From Beta vulgaris subsp. vulgaris (Eukaryota; Streptophyta; Magnoliopsida; Caryophyllales; Amaranthaceae), in the NCBI RefSeq assembly GCF_026745355.1, contig NC_079205.1, forward strand, positions 64,336,766 to 64,400,765: DNA of 64,000 bases, in the 5' to 3' direction. Position 1 is the stretch's first letter; each line of letters begins with the position of its first letter. The notes under the pieces are model-generated. The model was not told the DNA's origin, did no database searches, and was given only the letters and a program-made list of their open reading frames with translations. Both the position numbers and the translations under genes were made by a program. Shown one piece after another: positions 32,285 through 45,316 of this stretch.

Positions 32285-35080
32285 ATTGGGTGTTTTTTTT
32301 TTTGAGGGGAAAGCAGATTAGATTAAATTAAAGAAGGTCTAAATCCGCCAAAGTAGAAATACTTTGAGGGAAAGACTCAAACCATACAATCTCAGAGTTA
32401 CTAACACACTCCCAACGAGCTAACAGATGGGCCACACAATTGCCCGCTCGTTTAACATGTAAAAAAGAGAAAGATTCAAACCCCAAACATAAACGATGAA
32501 TGTCACTAAAAATCTGAAAAATAGGAGACCCACCCTCACTTTTATTCTTCAACGCATTGACCACCATAAGAGCATCCCCTTCGAAGATAACGTTGCCATA
32601 CCCAAGACGAGTAGCCAGCTCAACCGCATACAATGCCGCCATGGCTTCAGCCGTAGGTGCATCCCAACGTGCAGCCACACGTCGCACACCCATCACACAC
32701 ACCGCACCTACCTCATTTCGAACCACCACTCCCAACCCAGTCTCACCATTTGGGGAATTATGCGCATCAAAGTTCACCTTCAATACCATAGCAGGGGGGA
32801 CACACCACGCAGGTGCCGAAGTCGACAAGCCACCACACGGCTGAAACACCCGTTGTGCGTACCCACAATACTCCTCCACCAGCTTAACAAAATTCGCAGC
32901 CACTGATGAAGCTACTAGAGTCTCCTGGTCAAAAACGATCTTGTTACGGCAATACCACACTGCCCACATTAATGCACACATTTGACGCATCTCCTCCCTC
33001 GTACATTTACTAGCTAACCAAGAGAACACACCATCAAAGGAATCCGTAGGGGCAGCAGCGAGAAGAGGCCCAAACGAACTTACCTTCCATACCTCTTGAG
33101 CGGTAGAGCATGAGAATAATGCATGACAAATCGTCTCGCTTGGAGCACCGCACACAGGACACGATGAGTCGCCACATATATGTCGCCAATGTAATCTCTC
33201 CTTCACCCCCAAACTACCCCTGCACGCACGCCATATGAAATGTTGGAGTTTCGGTGGCCCCTGCACCCGCCAAACATTACGCCATAACTGCAGCTCCCCT
33301 TCCCCATGCTAAAGACGCCAGGTTCGAAGGTGACCCAGCTTGCCGAGCCAGTAACAAGATTTAACCGATAAGAGGCCGTTCCGAGAAGGCCACCAGTACC
33401 GGCGATCATTGGGCCGAAAACGTGATAGCGGGATATTAAGGATTAATGGCCAATCATCCTCTTGAAAAGTTTGGTGGACCAAATCCACATTCCAAGTCAT
33501 AGTATCATAGTTAATAAGGGCACTGACTTTTAGTGTCATATCACTATCCACTTGTGGAGTGGGCACCAAATGGGATCCCTCCCCAAGCACCCACGCATCC
33601 TCCCACACATTGATACTCTCGCCATTCCCCACTCGCCACTTCAAACCTTCAATCATCAAAGCCTTTGACCCCCAAATACTACGCCATGTAAAACTTGGGT
33701 TATACCCCCTTCGTGCCTCAATGAAATCCACCCCTTTATAGTAGCGCGCCTTTAGTACCTGATGTAGAAAAGAATGATCATCTTGACATAATCGCCATGC
33801 TTGCTTAGCTAATAGAGCCATATTAAAGCAATGTATATCACGGAACCCAAGACCACCCATAGACTTCGGAAAGCATAAAGAGTCCCAACAATGCCAATGC
33901 ATCTTCCTCTCCACCCCGTTTGAACCCCACCAGAAGCGAGCGAACATAGTATGAATTTCGTCAATGAGACCGCTTGGGAGACAAAACACACTCATCATGT
34001 ATGTGGGAATTGCCTGCGCAACAGATTTCAATAGGACCTCCTTACCCGGTCGCGACAATAGTTTCTCCTTCCAACCTTGCAATTTCTTCCAGATTCTCTC
34101 CTTAATACACGCAAAAGTTACTTTCTTAGATCTACCAATAACGGTGGGAAGACCCAAATACTTCTCCTGACAAGCCACCTCCTGCACCCCCAGAATACTC
34201 ACAATCTCATTGCGACGTTGCACCTCCACACATTTACTAAAAACAACTTCCGTCTTGCTTAGATTGACTTTCTGTCCCGATGCTCTCTCGTATTTACTGA
34301 TTATATCAGCCACCACAGAACATTCTTGCACAGAAGCTTTAGTAAATAGGATACTATCGTCTGCAAAAAATAAATGAGAAACCAACGGTGCCCCCCGACA
34401 AATACGTGCACCATGAATCCTTTTCTCCTGTGCTGCTTTTGTGAGAAGAGTAGAAAAAGCATCAGCACACAATAGAAATAAGTAAGGAGATATAGGATCC
34501 CCCTGGCGAAGACCCCTAGACGGCACCAACGACCCCTCCACCATCCCATTGACTTTGAAAGTAAAGGAGACACTAGAGATACAAGCCATCACCTTCGATA
34601 TCCATTCGACACAAAACCCCATTTTCACCATCACTCTCTCCAGAAAGCCCCATTCCACCCTATCATATGCCTTACTCATATCTAACTTCAACGCACATAC
34701 ACCATCTCCCCGCACATCTCTCCTTTTCATGGCATGAAAAATCTCAAAAGCCACTAAAGCATTGTCTGTTATTAGCCGACGCGGAACAAAAGCACTTTGG
34801 TTTGGTGAAATAATCGAAGGAAGCACCACTTTGAGCCGATTAGCCAATGTTTTAGATAAAATTTTGTACACCACAGTACATAGGCTAATGGGCCGAAAGT
34901 CTTTCATACTCTTCGGACTATCACACTTCGGAATCAATACAATGCACGTTTTATTCAATGCACTCAAATCAACCCCACCATTCCACCAATCTTGCACAAA
35001 CAGAATAACATCCGGCCCCACAATATGCCAAAATTTCTGAAAAAATAGAGCATGAAGACCATCAATACCATTGGGTGTTT
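32285..35080 (-). mobile_element. 5'-truncated LINE with 11-bp target-site duplication
   Basis: On the minus strand the body starts at 35069 inside the reverse transcriptase domain and ends in an A-tract (complement of 32293-32303). The direct repeat ATTGGGTGTTT is at 32285-32295 and 35070-35080. Non-LTR elements of this kind insert by target-primed reverse transcription, which explains the 5' truncation, A-tail and duplication. The insertion lies just 5' of the RBP45 gene. Confidence 0.9.
32328..35069 (-). pseudogene. LINE reverse transcriptase - RNase H remnant
   Basis: The reverse transcriptase part (35069 to about 33310) has DFRPISLC, a QSAFVPRR motif, LKLDMSKAYDRVEW, RQGDPISPYLF and the FADDSILF catalytic motif. 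The second part (about 33300-32328) has a zf-RVT zinc-knuckle (CPVCGAPSETICHALFSC) and an RNase H-like domain (VNFDAHNS..., EAMAALYAVELA, FEGDA). The two parts are in different frames with a TAG near 33310, so one indel separates them. The N-terminal endonuclease and gag-like ORF are absent because of truncation. Not autonomous as it stands. Confidence 0.9.
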
Positions 35081-36487
35081 CATGTTTGACGATTTGGAGG
35101 AAAAAGAGAGTTTTCGATTATTTTCGGAGTTTTGATTAGTTAAAAACTCTAAAAGGAGTGTTTGGGTAAAAGAGAATTTTAGGATTAGGTAAATTTATGT
35201 TTAATGACTACTCATATGTATTATAATGTCTATAAATATTATTTTACACAAACAAATGGCAATAAGCTTTTAGCAATCAGTTAATTGTTATCAAACACAT
35301 TTATAAAAAAAAAAATTGTCAAATCAATGGTCAAATCTACTGAACGGAAAGTTAAAAATCTAACAGCAAACTCTAAACTCTATCAGCTAAACTCTAGACT
35401 CTAATTGCCAAATAGGACCTTTATTGTTTACTAACTAAATTATTTCTTATCCCCAACGTTGCACCACGGAGCATTAATCAATGTGCATTTGAAATTTTTT
35501 AAATTAAAAACTAGATAGTAGTGTAAAAAGAGTTGTATGTATTGATTGCAATTAGAAAATGATCTTCCGATTCATATTAAATTTCTTACATGGTAAATTA
35601 TAATATGAATTATTCATCATTGTAACCTTTTGTTTCAGGTAAAACTTATAGAACAGTGGGAACAATCGAAAATAAATGTCACGAGACCTGCAAAAACGAG
35701 AGTTAAAATACCCATTGTGTTTCCAGACACCCCCCCCGCTCAAGTCAGTGATGGAACTTAACGATTAGTATTGAATGGTGGGCATAGAATTCGTTACCTC
35801 AATAAATGGGGCATTGTTCCCTTTTTATATGTGTTAGAAAGTGTGAAAATTGATCATCAGGTTGGACCAGGACTTAGGTTGGGACAGGTTCCTGGAAAGG
35901 CTAGCTTGTAGAGTTCCAAGGAGCAATATCTTAATTTAAATATGGATTGGGGGCCAGAGATATATTGAGCCCAAACACATATAATTACTTATAATGAATG
36001 TAATACAATATTGTTTTTGAAATTTAAGTTAATGTGTAAGGATATAACCAATAATTTTTTGAAGAGTTTTTTTAATATAAGAATATTGAGAGGTAGAAGA
36101 AGCTAATATTAGCATTAGCTTAATGAATGTTTATATATACATTTGTATCTAATTGTTTTGAAAATAAAATTATTATTTTGTCTTTAAATAATTTTTCACG
36201 CCACACAAAACAATATGAGATTGTAGAGTTGGTTAGTGCATTATCTCTATAAGAGAAGAGGAGGGGACACCAAAAAATGGTAATTCTTTTTATACTCTTA
36301 AGTAATAAAATACAAATTCACCATCTCTACATTATATCCTCAATTAAAAATATTTACATCATCGTTGATTTATTAGCTTTCTGAAACAAAAGAAATATAC
36401 AATGAACTTATGAATAATTTTTCAAATATATTATTACGCAATTAACCTTTTGTTTGTTTTCACATGCATTGCTGCATATAGGACTAG
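35081..36487. other. Intergenic, no gene seen
   Basis: AT-rich DNA downstream of the LINE, which before the insertion would have been the upstream flank of RBP45. No ORF with family signature. A run of nine C lies near 35731. Confidence 0.5.
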
Positions 36488-36885
36488 TCTATACTATAAG
36501 GGAAGGGAGGATCAATGGCGCCCCCCTATGAAATTATTTTTAAAAAACCTTCACAATCAATGCAAATCAACGTAAATTTGACAAAATAATTTAGGAAAGG
36601 AAGTTTCCAACTAACATCCTAAACAATTCAAAGCAATGTGTCTTGCGTGTGGCCGGACACACGAAATTATAGGTGTGGCCGCGCACGCGATAGTCGGTCA
36701 GCCCGTTAGCTCATTTTCAAATGGTCATATACTCATATCTCACTCGTCTCTCATCGAAATTGAGCTTTTGACCAGGCGTTGGAAAGCTATCGATCAAAAT
36801 TTTCATCTCCAACTTGAATCTTCCCAAAATAGTAAGTGTGCTGTGAGAAATGACCTTTTGAAATTGACCCTCATGCACAAACACT

Positions 36886-37186
36886 TGTGAACAAATGGAG
36901 TTACTCTTATGAACAGATGGAGTTACTCTTATGACCAAATGGAGTTACTTGTACGAGTATGTGGTTACTTTTAACAATAAAATGGTATCGCTCCTACAAA
37001 TAAATATGGTTACTCTAATAAGCAAATGCAGTTACTTTGTGAACCTTTGGGGTTACTCGTATTATTAAATGAGGTTACTCGTATGATTAATTGAGGTTAC
37101 TTGTATAAATAAATGAGGTTACTAGTATGAATTAATTGGGTTACTCATAAGATTACATGAGGTTACTCATAGATTAAATGACATTA
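36886..37186. repeat. Minisatellite, unit about 26 bp (AAATGAGGTTACTCGTATGA)
   Basis: About 11-12 diverged copies with the constant core GGTTACT or AGTTACT. Two more copies (AGTTACTCATATAAT, GGCTACTCACATAAT) lie after 37480, on the other side of the inserted Helitron. Confidence 0.85.
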
Positions 37187-37472
37187 CTAGTAATAGTTTT
37201 ATATGCACGCGATGCGTGCGAAAATATGTAGAATTTTTTTTAGGAGATATAAAAAATTAAATTAATTGTTAATTATATCTAATAAATTAGGGATATTTGA
37301 ATTATTGATGGTTTTCTTTTTTGTAATGCCTATTTTTATTTTTTAAATTAATTAGGTAGTTTCTTTTTTTATTTTTTAATTAAAGTAAGTAGTTAGAATA
37401 GAGATGTAGTGAGGGTAAAATTGGGTTTCTAATATTTTGGTGTCCTACCCCTCTTCCCATATAGAATAGAGA
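37187..37472 (-). mobile_element. Short non-autonomous Helitron inside the minisatellite
   Basis: On the minus strand: 5' TCTCTATTCTATATGGG at 37472, a hairpin GCACGCATCGCGTGC (complement of 37205-37219), then ATATAAAACTATTACTAG ending at 37187. The preceding base is A and the following base is T. 286 bp. Its 5' end resembles that of the Helitron at 19040. Confidence 0.75.
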
Positions 37473-38070
37473 TGAATTAATTAAGTTACTCATATAATTA
37501 AAACGGGCTACTCACATAATAAAATGGGATTATTTTACTCGCTCGTTTGCCGGCCCGCCTATTATCGACCCGCTAGCGGTTCACTATCCATTTAATCTGA
37601 TCCGCTACGACCCTTTATGAGGCAACCCACTCGCCCTGCACTGGTCCCGACCCGACCCGTCTAATAACCAGGTCTAATTACATTTAAAAGCATGAGATTG
37701 GTCCTATTTTCCCACCAATTATAAACTACCAATTTTTTTTTCCAAGGATTAAGATGCGTGGCGGAAAGCAACAACCTTTCATGATCTGTCCAAGACCAAA
37801 AGTCCTTGAATTTTCTTTCGAAGAGTCAAAACCCCAAAACAATACTTTAATGGTTTCTTCCTGCTACTAAATTTTGTCCTAATATAAAAACCTTCGAATT
37901 TGCCAAAATCATCATCACTCCAGGTTGTTCTTCCCACGTCATACAACATGCTAAATACAAATAACAATGGTGAACACACAAATTTCTTCCCTCTATTTTC
38001 CCTTCCTTCATTTTTCTTCATTTTCTTTCTTAAATTTTTGTAAAAAGCTTATTTCTTTCTAAGAAGAAAG

Positions 38071-41000
38071 ATGGAATTACCCGCTATTTTTGCAATTATT
38101 CCTGTGGGACTTCTTTTTCTTATGTCGGGTCTCATCATTAATCTCATTCAGGTATACCACATCCTTCCTATAATCTTTTCTTCAAAACTCATAAATTGTT
38201 GTTTTTTTTTTTTTGCTTTTGTTGTTTGTCATTCTATACTTAATTAATTTTTCAATGCTGCATATGATGATCATCTTACATTTAATTTGTTTGGTTTTGA
38301 TAAATAGATCTTTTTGATGGTTTTTCCTTAGATTTATGGGTGCAGGAAAATGGGTGGGAGGTGGGTTTTGAGGGCAAATGGATAAATTTGTATACTTTGA
38401 TTTGAAAAAGCTTGGATTTGATACAACTATGGATGCAGTCCATGAAAGAAATAATAAAAATATATAATCATTGATCAGTTTGAAGTTTGAACATGTTACT
38501 TGTTATCAAATTTATCATTTGATGGGATTGAACTGATGTTGAAAATGTGTTATGGATGGAGTTTTGTTGAAAACCATGATTAAATTGCATATAATATGAG
38601 ATTATGAGAGTGATGATTTCCACTTGCATAGATGACCAAGTAAAAGGGGAATGAATCTGAATTAGTTCATGGTCTTGGCTTCAATTAAGTAAATACTTGG
38701 AAGTTGGATGGAATGATGAATGTACAAGTCATAACTGTTGGTTATGGATCTTTTGCACCAAGGCCTGTCATTGGTTCCAATAATAGTGTGAGGGAAGACT
38801 ATGTACATTTGAACTTTATACTGAAAGTGGGGTCGATAACGGGTTTGTTGTTAAGTCTAGGACTTGGCTTATAGAGGTATATTTATTATGTTGTTAGTTG
38901 TTTCTTGTTATGGAGGGGAATGGACCATGGATAGATTGCAAGTGTAGAGGCGATGATATTATGTCGTTGATGTCATTTAGTATGATCTGGGGCAAATTAA
39001 AAGAATATGTGCACAAGAACTATTAAGTTATTTCTTTTAGAACTAAATCATGTTACTGTTTCATTACGATTTATCTGTTTCTCAGACCTATGTAGTGCAC
39101 ATTCGGTTGGGGTTGTGAAAATAGGGAAACCTCAGGCCCCACCCTTTTTCGGGATTCATTAGCACGGAAACGTTTGAAGTTTCATATATGAGATGTTATG
39201 AAAAGAGGAAACCTCAGGTCCTATTCGTTTTTTGTGCTGCATAGGTGCTGAATTGCTGTATGATAGCTTTCCTGTTAATATGTTTGGCTCAATTATATCA
39301 TATGGTTCAGATTATGATAATTATCTTTGTTGAGTATGCATCTTGAATCCCTGTATTGTGCATTTGCTTGTATATTCAGGCTATCCTCTATGTCCTTGTT
39401 CGACCACTGTCAAAGAATATGCATAGGAGATTCAACAAAGTAGTAGCAGAACTTTTGTGGTTAGAGACTGTATGGCTCTTTGATTGGTGGGCAGGTGTGA
39501 AGGTCTGAATGCATTGTTGATTTTATGCTTATATACGTACGTTTTGTGTTAAGTGTTTCATTTGTGGAAAATTTGGGGGTGCTGCAGGTGGAGCTGCACA
39601 CTGATTCTGAGACATTTCATTTGATGGGTGAGGCACATTAGTTTTATTGAAGTTCCAGAATTTAGTTAACGCCATCCTTATCTGGTGGATTCTTGTACTT
39701 AATGTTGTTCTTACAGGTAAAGAGCACGCTCTTCTTATCTGCAACCATAGAAGTGACATTGATTGGCTTATTGGATGGGTCTTAGCTCAGGTGCTTCCGA
39801 AGAACTGATTCTGTAACTAAAATTCTATACATCTGGCACCCATATGGCTTTTATAACTTTTCTGATCTATTATATCTGTCTGATGCCACATTGCTGAATT
39901 GCCTGTATGCTACAAGCCTACCATGTTATACTGCTATTAAATAAAACAACGATGTCATCAGAAAAATCACCTGTTAAGACTCTCTATACCTGCATGTGTA
40001 AAACTTTTTTCTGAATGAGCTGGGTATAATATCTATGATCATCTTCTCAATATTCAGTTGTCAGTCAATAACAGCTGGTGGTTTGTTCTGATCAGAGAGC
40101 AGGTTGCCTAGGTTGCACCATGGCTATCATGAAGGATGTTTTGAAGTATCTGCCGGTGAGTTTCTATCGCTTCAAGATGTAGCTTAAGACTTCTTTGTAA
40201 TACCAGTGAACTGAGTTACAAGTTCAAATCGGCAATTCAAAGCTTTTCATGTCTCGGATTATAAACTTGCACATGTGATTTACTTTGCTCTTTACCTGTT
40301 CTTCTCCAACAGTGAATTTAGCAACTGATAAGCAGGGTCATCTTTAACAATCTATGTTGCTATGTTGAATCATGAACAGTAAGGTCAAAGGAACTATTTG
40401 ACGATTGATATCAATTTCCTAAAATTGCGAACACGGGCAGTTGCTGACTTTTGCAGTCACTATGAATTATGCATGTTTTTGCAGCTCATGAATGTTGCAG
40501 TATATTTATAGTCTTATATATTCTGATGAGATTGTTTTTCTGCGACATTATATATTGAATCATGATTGTTTCAGTCATCAGTAGAGGATATCCATTGACA
40601 TAGTACAGTCCAAACTCCAAGAAGTACTCCACTCATAATAACCCTCAAGACTGTGGAAAGTGAATATGTATCACATCTTTTAGTGTAATCCATAGGTGGA
40701 AATAGTTTTCTCTTGACATTTTTTCTGGTTATTCTATCATTTAATAGCCGCATCAGAGTGCTTACCAGTTGTCCTCCCATCACCAGATTTCTTTGTTTTA
40801 TGGACTCTAATTGGTAGTATATGATGTTGCCTTACCATCAAGCTTCTTCTGTACCAAGCATGAATTTTATATCCTTCTTACCCATATAGCCTTTTGGCAT
40901 CATTGTTTTGTTCCCTTATTACACGCCGACCAATAAGGTGTCTATCAGTTATAGTTATCCATTAACGAGCGATTGCTAGTCAGCTTTCATTTTCTTAAAA

Positions 41001-43686
41001 AGAATGGTAGGGGCTGAGGTTTTGAAGGCTTTCCAACTTTCTTCAATTAGGGAATTGGTGGCTTTTTGGCACTTTCTTTTTTCTATTAATAACTTTATTC
41101 ATCTAATGCAGGTTATTGGTTGGTCAATGTGGTTTTCTGAGTATATCTTTATCAAAAGGAGATGGGATGTAGATCAAAGCACTCTAACGGTATTTTAAAA
41201 TGCATATTCTGTTATTTTATGGTTGGGTTATTGCTTGTTATAAATAATTGTGTAATGGTAAACCGTCAGACAGTCAGGTTGCGAGAATTTAAAGGATTTT
41301 CCTGTCCCCTTCTGGTTGGCTCTCTTTGTTGAAGGAACTCGCTTCACACAATCAAAACTATTAGATGCTCAGCAGCATGCTAGATCAAAAGGGTTAGATG
41401 TCCCAAAACATGTTTTACTCCCTCGTACTAAGGTGCACCCAATCACTTTTCTCTCTTTAGCTTGTGCCTTTCATTTTTCTTTTTATTTTGAATCTTGCTC
41501 AATTTTCTCTATACAAGGTTTAGTGAGTTGGTTCCTGACCTAAATAATTTCTCCTGTATTTGCATCGGACAACATCTTAAGGTGATAACTTATAAGACCT
41601 TGCTATAAATCATAGGAACACAGTGGACATTTATAATTCATGAAATATCACTGCATTTTCTATTATGAAATAATCTGGATTTATCTGGTATCACGCCTAC
41701 TGCGTAATCTATTTCCACTGCACAACATTTTTCGCATGTTGTAGAGAAGATATTGTTTTTCATTTTCCTCAGAACAACTACCAACTAATGGTGTCTACTA
41801 TCACTTACTTTTGGGTTTTTTCAGGGTCTTGTTTTAGCTGTGAAGCACATGAGATCGTTTATCCCAGCAATATATGATATTACCCTCGCCATAGCCAAAG
41901 ATGAGGTCCCACCTTCAATGCTAACAATTTTTAAGGGCAAATCCTCTGTCGTAAGTAGTTCACACCTCTGCCAAGACAAATATAGTATAGTAAAAAAAAA
42001 GTCTATATTGACAAAAAAGGCTGTGCGATCTTTGGGCTTCCACTGATGGAAAATGGCAGAGATAATAGCTGTGTTTTGTGTCTGCTGGTGTTAGTGTGTT
42101 ACCTGAGCAAATTTTTTGTTGCTGATGTGCTATATAATCTCTGTTGCAGGTGAAAGTGCATATTAAGCGGCATTTAATGCATGACTTGCCTGAAACAAGT
42201 GATGATATTGCCCAATGGTGCAAAAACATGTTTGTAGCCAAGGTAAGAACCATAAATCAATGGTATTAGCTACACCTAAGCATAATGACAATGTTAACTT
42301 TTAAGAGAGCCTAGCTATATACTTTGCATCGACCCAAATACCATTGGTCTGGTGGTACCACTATGCACCTCTCAGGAGGGAAATCACTCCAGTTTTGAAT
42401 CCTGGCCGTTCCTGGAGGCAGCAATTGTGTTAAAGGGGGTTTGGGTTGGGTGGGTGGTTGGGTGGGTGGGTGGGTGGGGTGGGGTTATTATTTTGGGTCT
42501 ATATTGAAGCTCTGAGAGAGGTAAGCCCGGGTGTACCGTTGTGAGGACCTTTTGTTTTCACTGGACAGTATAAACTGTGAAGCCCTGTGTATTGCAGGTA
42601 CCTAGATAGTGAAGACCAGAATCAGCATGTCTATATCTTCTTATTTTTCTTAGGGAGGTATGAAATGCGACTCATTAGGGCAAGGGATAAAGAGGAAAGA
42701 AAAAAAATTGACCACAAGTGAGCATGGAGAATTATTTTCCAGTTTTACAAGATTGCAGGAGTACCACTATGCTCCCATCAGAACTTCGTGTGAATATCTT
42801 CTTGTGTTGATAAAGCTTAGATTTATTCTCTCACGATTAATGAACTCACCTTGAGTAGATAATTGGTATACATAACTTCATACTTGACCATTATAGTGCT
42901 TCTTGTCTAAAAACTGTTGCTCTAATCAAATCACTTCCTTGGCCTCGAATGTCATGCTTTTTGGAAGAACTTGAATTGAGGGTAGAAAAAGTAGAAAACA
43001 TGAAGCATTACTGAAGTTACGCACAGATTTGATAGCGTCGACATTGAAGTCAGTAGTCAGTACCAATATGAAACCAATTTGAGCTGTTCTCTTGGAAAAT
43101 AATGTACATTTTACTTGCGATTAACAAATACACTAAACATATTTTGATATCATCAGCACTAAAACAAAGAGATTATCTCAATTATTTTTACAGAAATATG
43201 GAGAGGAAAAAAGAAAAAGGATTTACTTATACCTTCAGCTGATTCATGTATCTTATGAACCTTACCAGGATGCATTTCTGGAAAATTACTTTTCTGGTGG
43301 CAATTTTGGTAACAAAGAGATTCAAGATATTGGTCTACCAAAGCAATCGTTAATTGTAAGACACAATTTGCAGCATATCCAATATACATACCTTATTTTC
43401 ATCCTTTTGGTGTAAGATTAATTTGCTGATCTTTCGATATTGTTTTGATGAGTAGGTGATGATCGTTTGGTCATGTTTACTTAGTGTTGGTACTTTCGCA
43501 TTCTTTTTATGGACCAGACTCTTCTCAACATGGCAAGGAATCATAATATCAGCTGCGTTTTTGCTTCTTGTTATAGTCACCATGCAGGTCCTCATTCTGT
43601 TCTCTCGGTCAGAACCTAGTATCGATTCTGTACCCGTCAAGACACCCCAAAAAGATTCGACGAGAGAAAATCTTCTTATAACATGA
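38071..43686 (+). CDS. LPAT2: 1-acyl-sn-glycerol-3-phosphate acyltransferase (LPAT2 type), 11 exons, intact
   Basis: Acylates lysophosphatidic acid to phosphatidic acid in the ER, the second step of glycerolipid assembly. Exons: 38071-38151, 39380-39502, 39588-39627, 39717-39790, 40096-40155, 41112-41189, 41274-41432, 41825-41950, 42150-42242, 43269-43355, 43456-43686. All phases join, giving 383 aa, the usual size. Two hydrophobic N-terminal segments span exons 1-2. The acyltransferase HX4D motif is NHRSDIDWL (exon 4), and the PlsC motif FVEGTRF is in exon 7. [10 protein letters not shown] (exon 8) follows as in the family. The C-terminus has two further membrane spans ([15 protein letters not shown] and [19 protein letters not shown]). 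This is the only multi-exon gene in the window with no indel. The start codon opens a hydrophobic signal-anchor-like segment and fits family alignments. Confidence 0.93.
42430..42486 (+). repeat. (GGGT)n run with G-quadruplex potential, LPAT2 intron 9
   Basis: At least six GGG or GGGG tracts separated by one to three T or TGG, on the coding strand of intron 9. Confidence 0.85.
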
Positions 43687-44295
43687 GCAGAACTCTCAGA
43701 AAGTTTCTGTAATCATAGGTGAAGTTAGTCATTCATTAATATTCTTTATAGTGGCTGAAGATTTCTCCATCTAAGCCTCTGATTATTGTACAGTTAGTAC
43801 TGATTGCAACCTTTTTTGTAAGAAATCTGGGGTTGTTTAGTGGCTTACATTGCAGATGATGTTTAAAAAGTTGTATAGATTGATGTATTAGTGTTTGAGA
43901 CCTCATTTGCATTCATTCTATGGTGTTCTTTACGAGATCAGAGCGATAAACGATGCTTAAGCACACTGTTGGAGTCTGTTGGATGCATCTCTCAATGATT
44001 AATCTTTGTTAAGCTTGAAAGTTGGAGGCATACAAAATCTGGTTACGTTCTGTAGATTCCATTAATACTTGTAATTTTTGCCTTTATTGTATAAAATGCT
44101 ACTGCGATATGTTGTTGTTACTATTTTAAATTACACATAACTCCATGAAGTTCCATGAGAAAACCTATGAAGTGTTAAGGAATTACTCAAATTGCCATTT
44201 TTCCAGGGACGGCGCAAAATATGGGCATAAATAATGGGATCATGTGCAATTTCCTTAATAAGGTTCTTTATTTATAGTTTATAAAAAGAGAAATA

Positions 44296-44515
44296 CTTCC
44301 TCTGTTTCTTTTTAGATGTTACACTTTTCAAATCACAGACTCCTAGGTAATTTTTGGAGAGGAGAGAGATAGAGAAAATGAAAAACAAAAGGGTTTCATG
44401 TGAACATGTGATAGGAGAGAGATAGAGAGAAGTTATTACCCAAAATAAAAGTGTAACATCTAATTTAAAACTTCCTAAAATAGAAAGTGTAACATCTAAA
44501 AAAAAACGGAGGAAG
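44296..44515. mobile_element. Stowaway-type MITE (family A, copy 2)
   Basis: 220 bp, flanked by TA (44294-44295, 44516-44517). It is the reverse complement of the element at 9588-9807 with few changes, including the shared internal GACTCCTAGGTAATTTTTGG. Confidence 0.88.
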
Positions 44516-44744
44516 TATAAGATTCGTATTTACAGCTGGTTATGGCGACTAACTTTAAAAGTTCAAACAATAAAAATTTGATGAATTTCATGTTCTCATT
44601 GTTCCTTCCCTTATACTTTTACTAATGATCTAAATATTTTCTTTTGTCTAATCTTCAAATAATTATAAATAGATATAAGATTTGAACCCGTAACCTCAGT
44701 TAACTAATAAATCAAACAAAAAGGGAGAAGTCATACTTTTAAGT

Positions 44745-44880
44745 TTTTTTTAATAAGACAAGGAGAAACCCTGATAAGTTGCTGGAATGAAGAGGATCCC
44801 AACTCATCAATAGTGAAAATCAATCCCAGAACCTCCTAAACCGGAAAGGAAGCTCTAACCACTCGGCCATCCATCACTCT
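44745..44880 (-). mobile_element. tRNA-derived SINE
   Basis: The minus strand has A box TGGCCGAGTGGTTAGAGC and B-box-like GGTTCTGGGATTGA, then an A-tract (complement of 44746-44753). The head resembles a Ser-type tRNA, but there is no proper acceptor stem. Confidence 0.6.
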
Positions 44881-45316
44881 CATATTCTTGAAATACTTAT
44901 TCTCATACCATTTCGTTTTATATATTTGAACCAAACGTCCCCGTAATTACCTTAACTTAAATACAGTACAATATCCTTAATATTGCAAAAAAAAGTAATA
45001 ATACTACAATTAGTTAATCTTGCCAAAAAGTACAATCATTAATCTTGCCAAAAAGTACAATCATTAATTAATCACTAGAAGTCAATTTTATCAAGACATA
45101 CTCCCACCCACTTCAACTATCGTGTTCATCTTTATTTCTTCAGCATATATGACATCTGTAAATTTCACAAATCTTATCATACTCTCTTCTTTCGGTCGAA
45201 TTCTATATAATAAACTTTCAATCATCAAAATCAAGCTCATCAATTTCATCTAAATCACTAGATTTTTTGAAAATCGATCTTCAACAGTGGTTTTTTCATA
45301 GTGATCTCCCAAAAAT

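Larger units (their letters stand above)
36488..37560 (+). mobile_element. Helitron-like element with minisatellite (older copy)
   Basis: A Helitron-style 5' end, TCTATACTATAAGGGAAGGG, is at 36488. It is followed by TGGCGCCCCCC and a 26-bp-unit minisatellite. The minisatellite continues beyond a younger Helitron (37187-37472). I could not find a convincing 3' CTRR end, so the right border is a guess. Confidence 0.4.
43687..45316. other. Intergenic space between LPAT2 and XDH
   Basis: Same-strand genes 1.6 kb apart. It contains a Stowaway MITE, a SINE and a 25-bp tandem duplication (45016-45040, 45041-45065). The proximal XDH promoter would lie in 45070-45316; no firm box was identified. Confidence 0.55.

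Noticed and set aside
32496..35040. Plus-strand ORFs of up to 136 codons across the LINE
   Set aside because: Antisense shadows of the reverse transcriptase and RNase H frames.
36886..37186. CRISPR-like array of 26-bp spaced repeats
   Set aside because: Units are contiguous and diverged, there are no unique spacers of fixed length, no cas genes, and the genome is a plant's.
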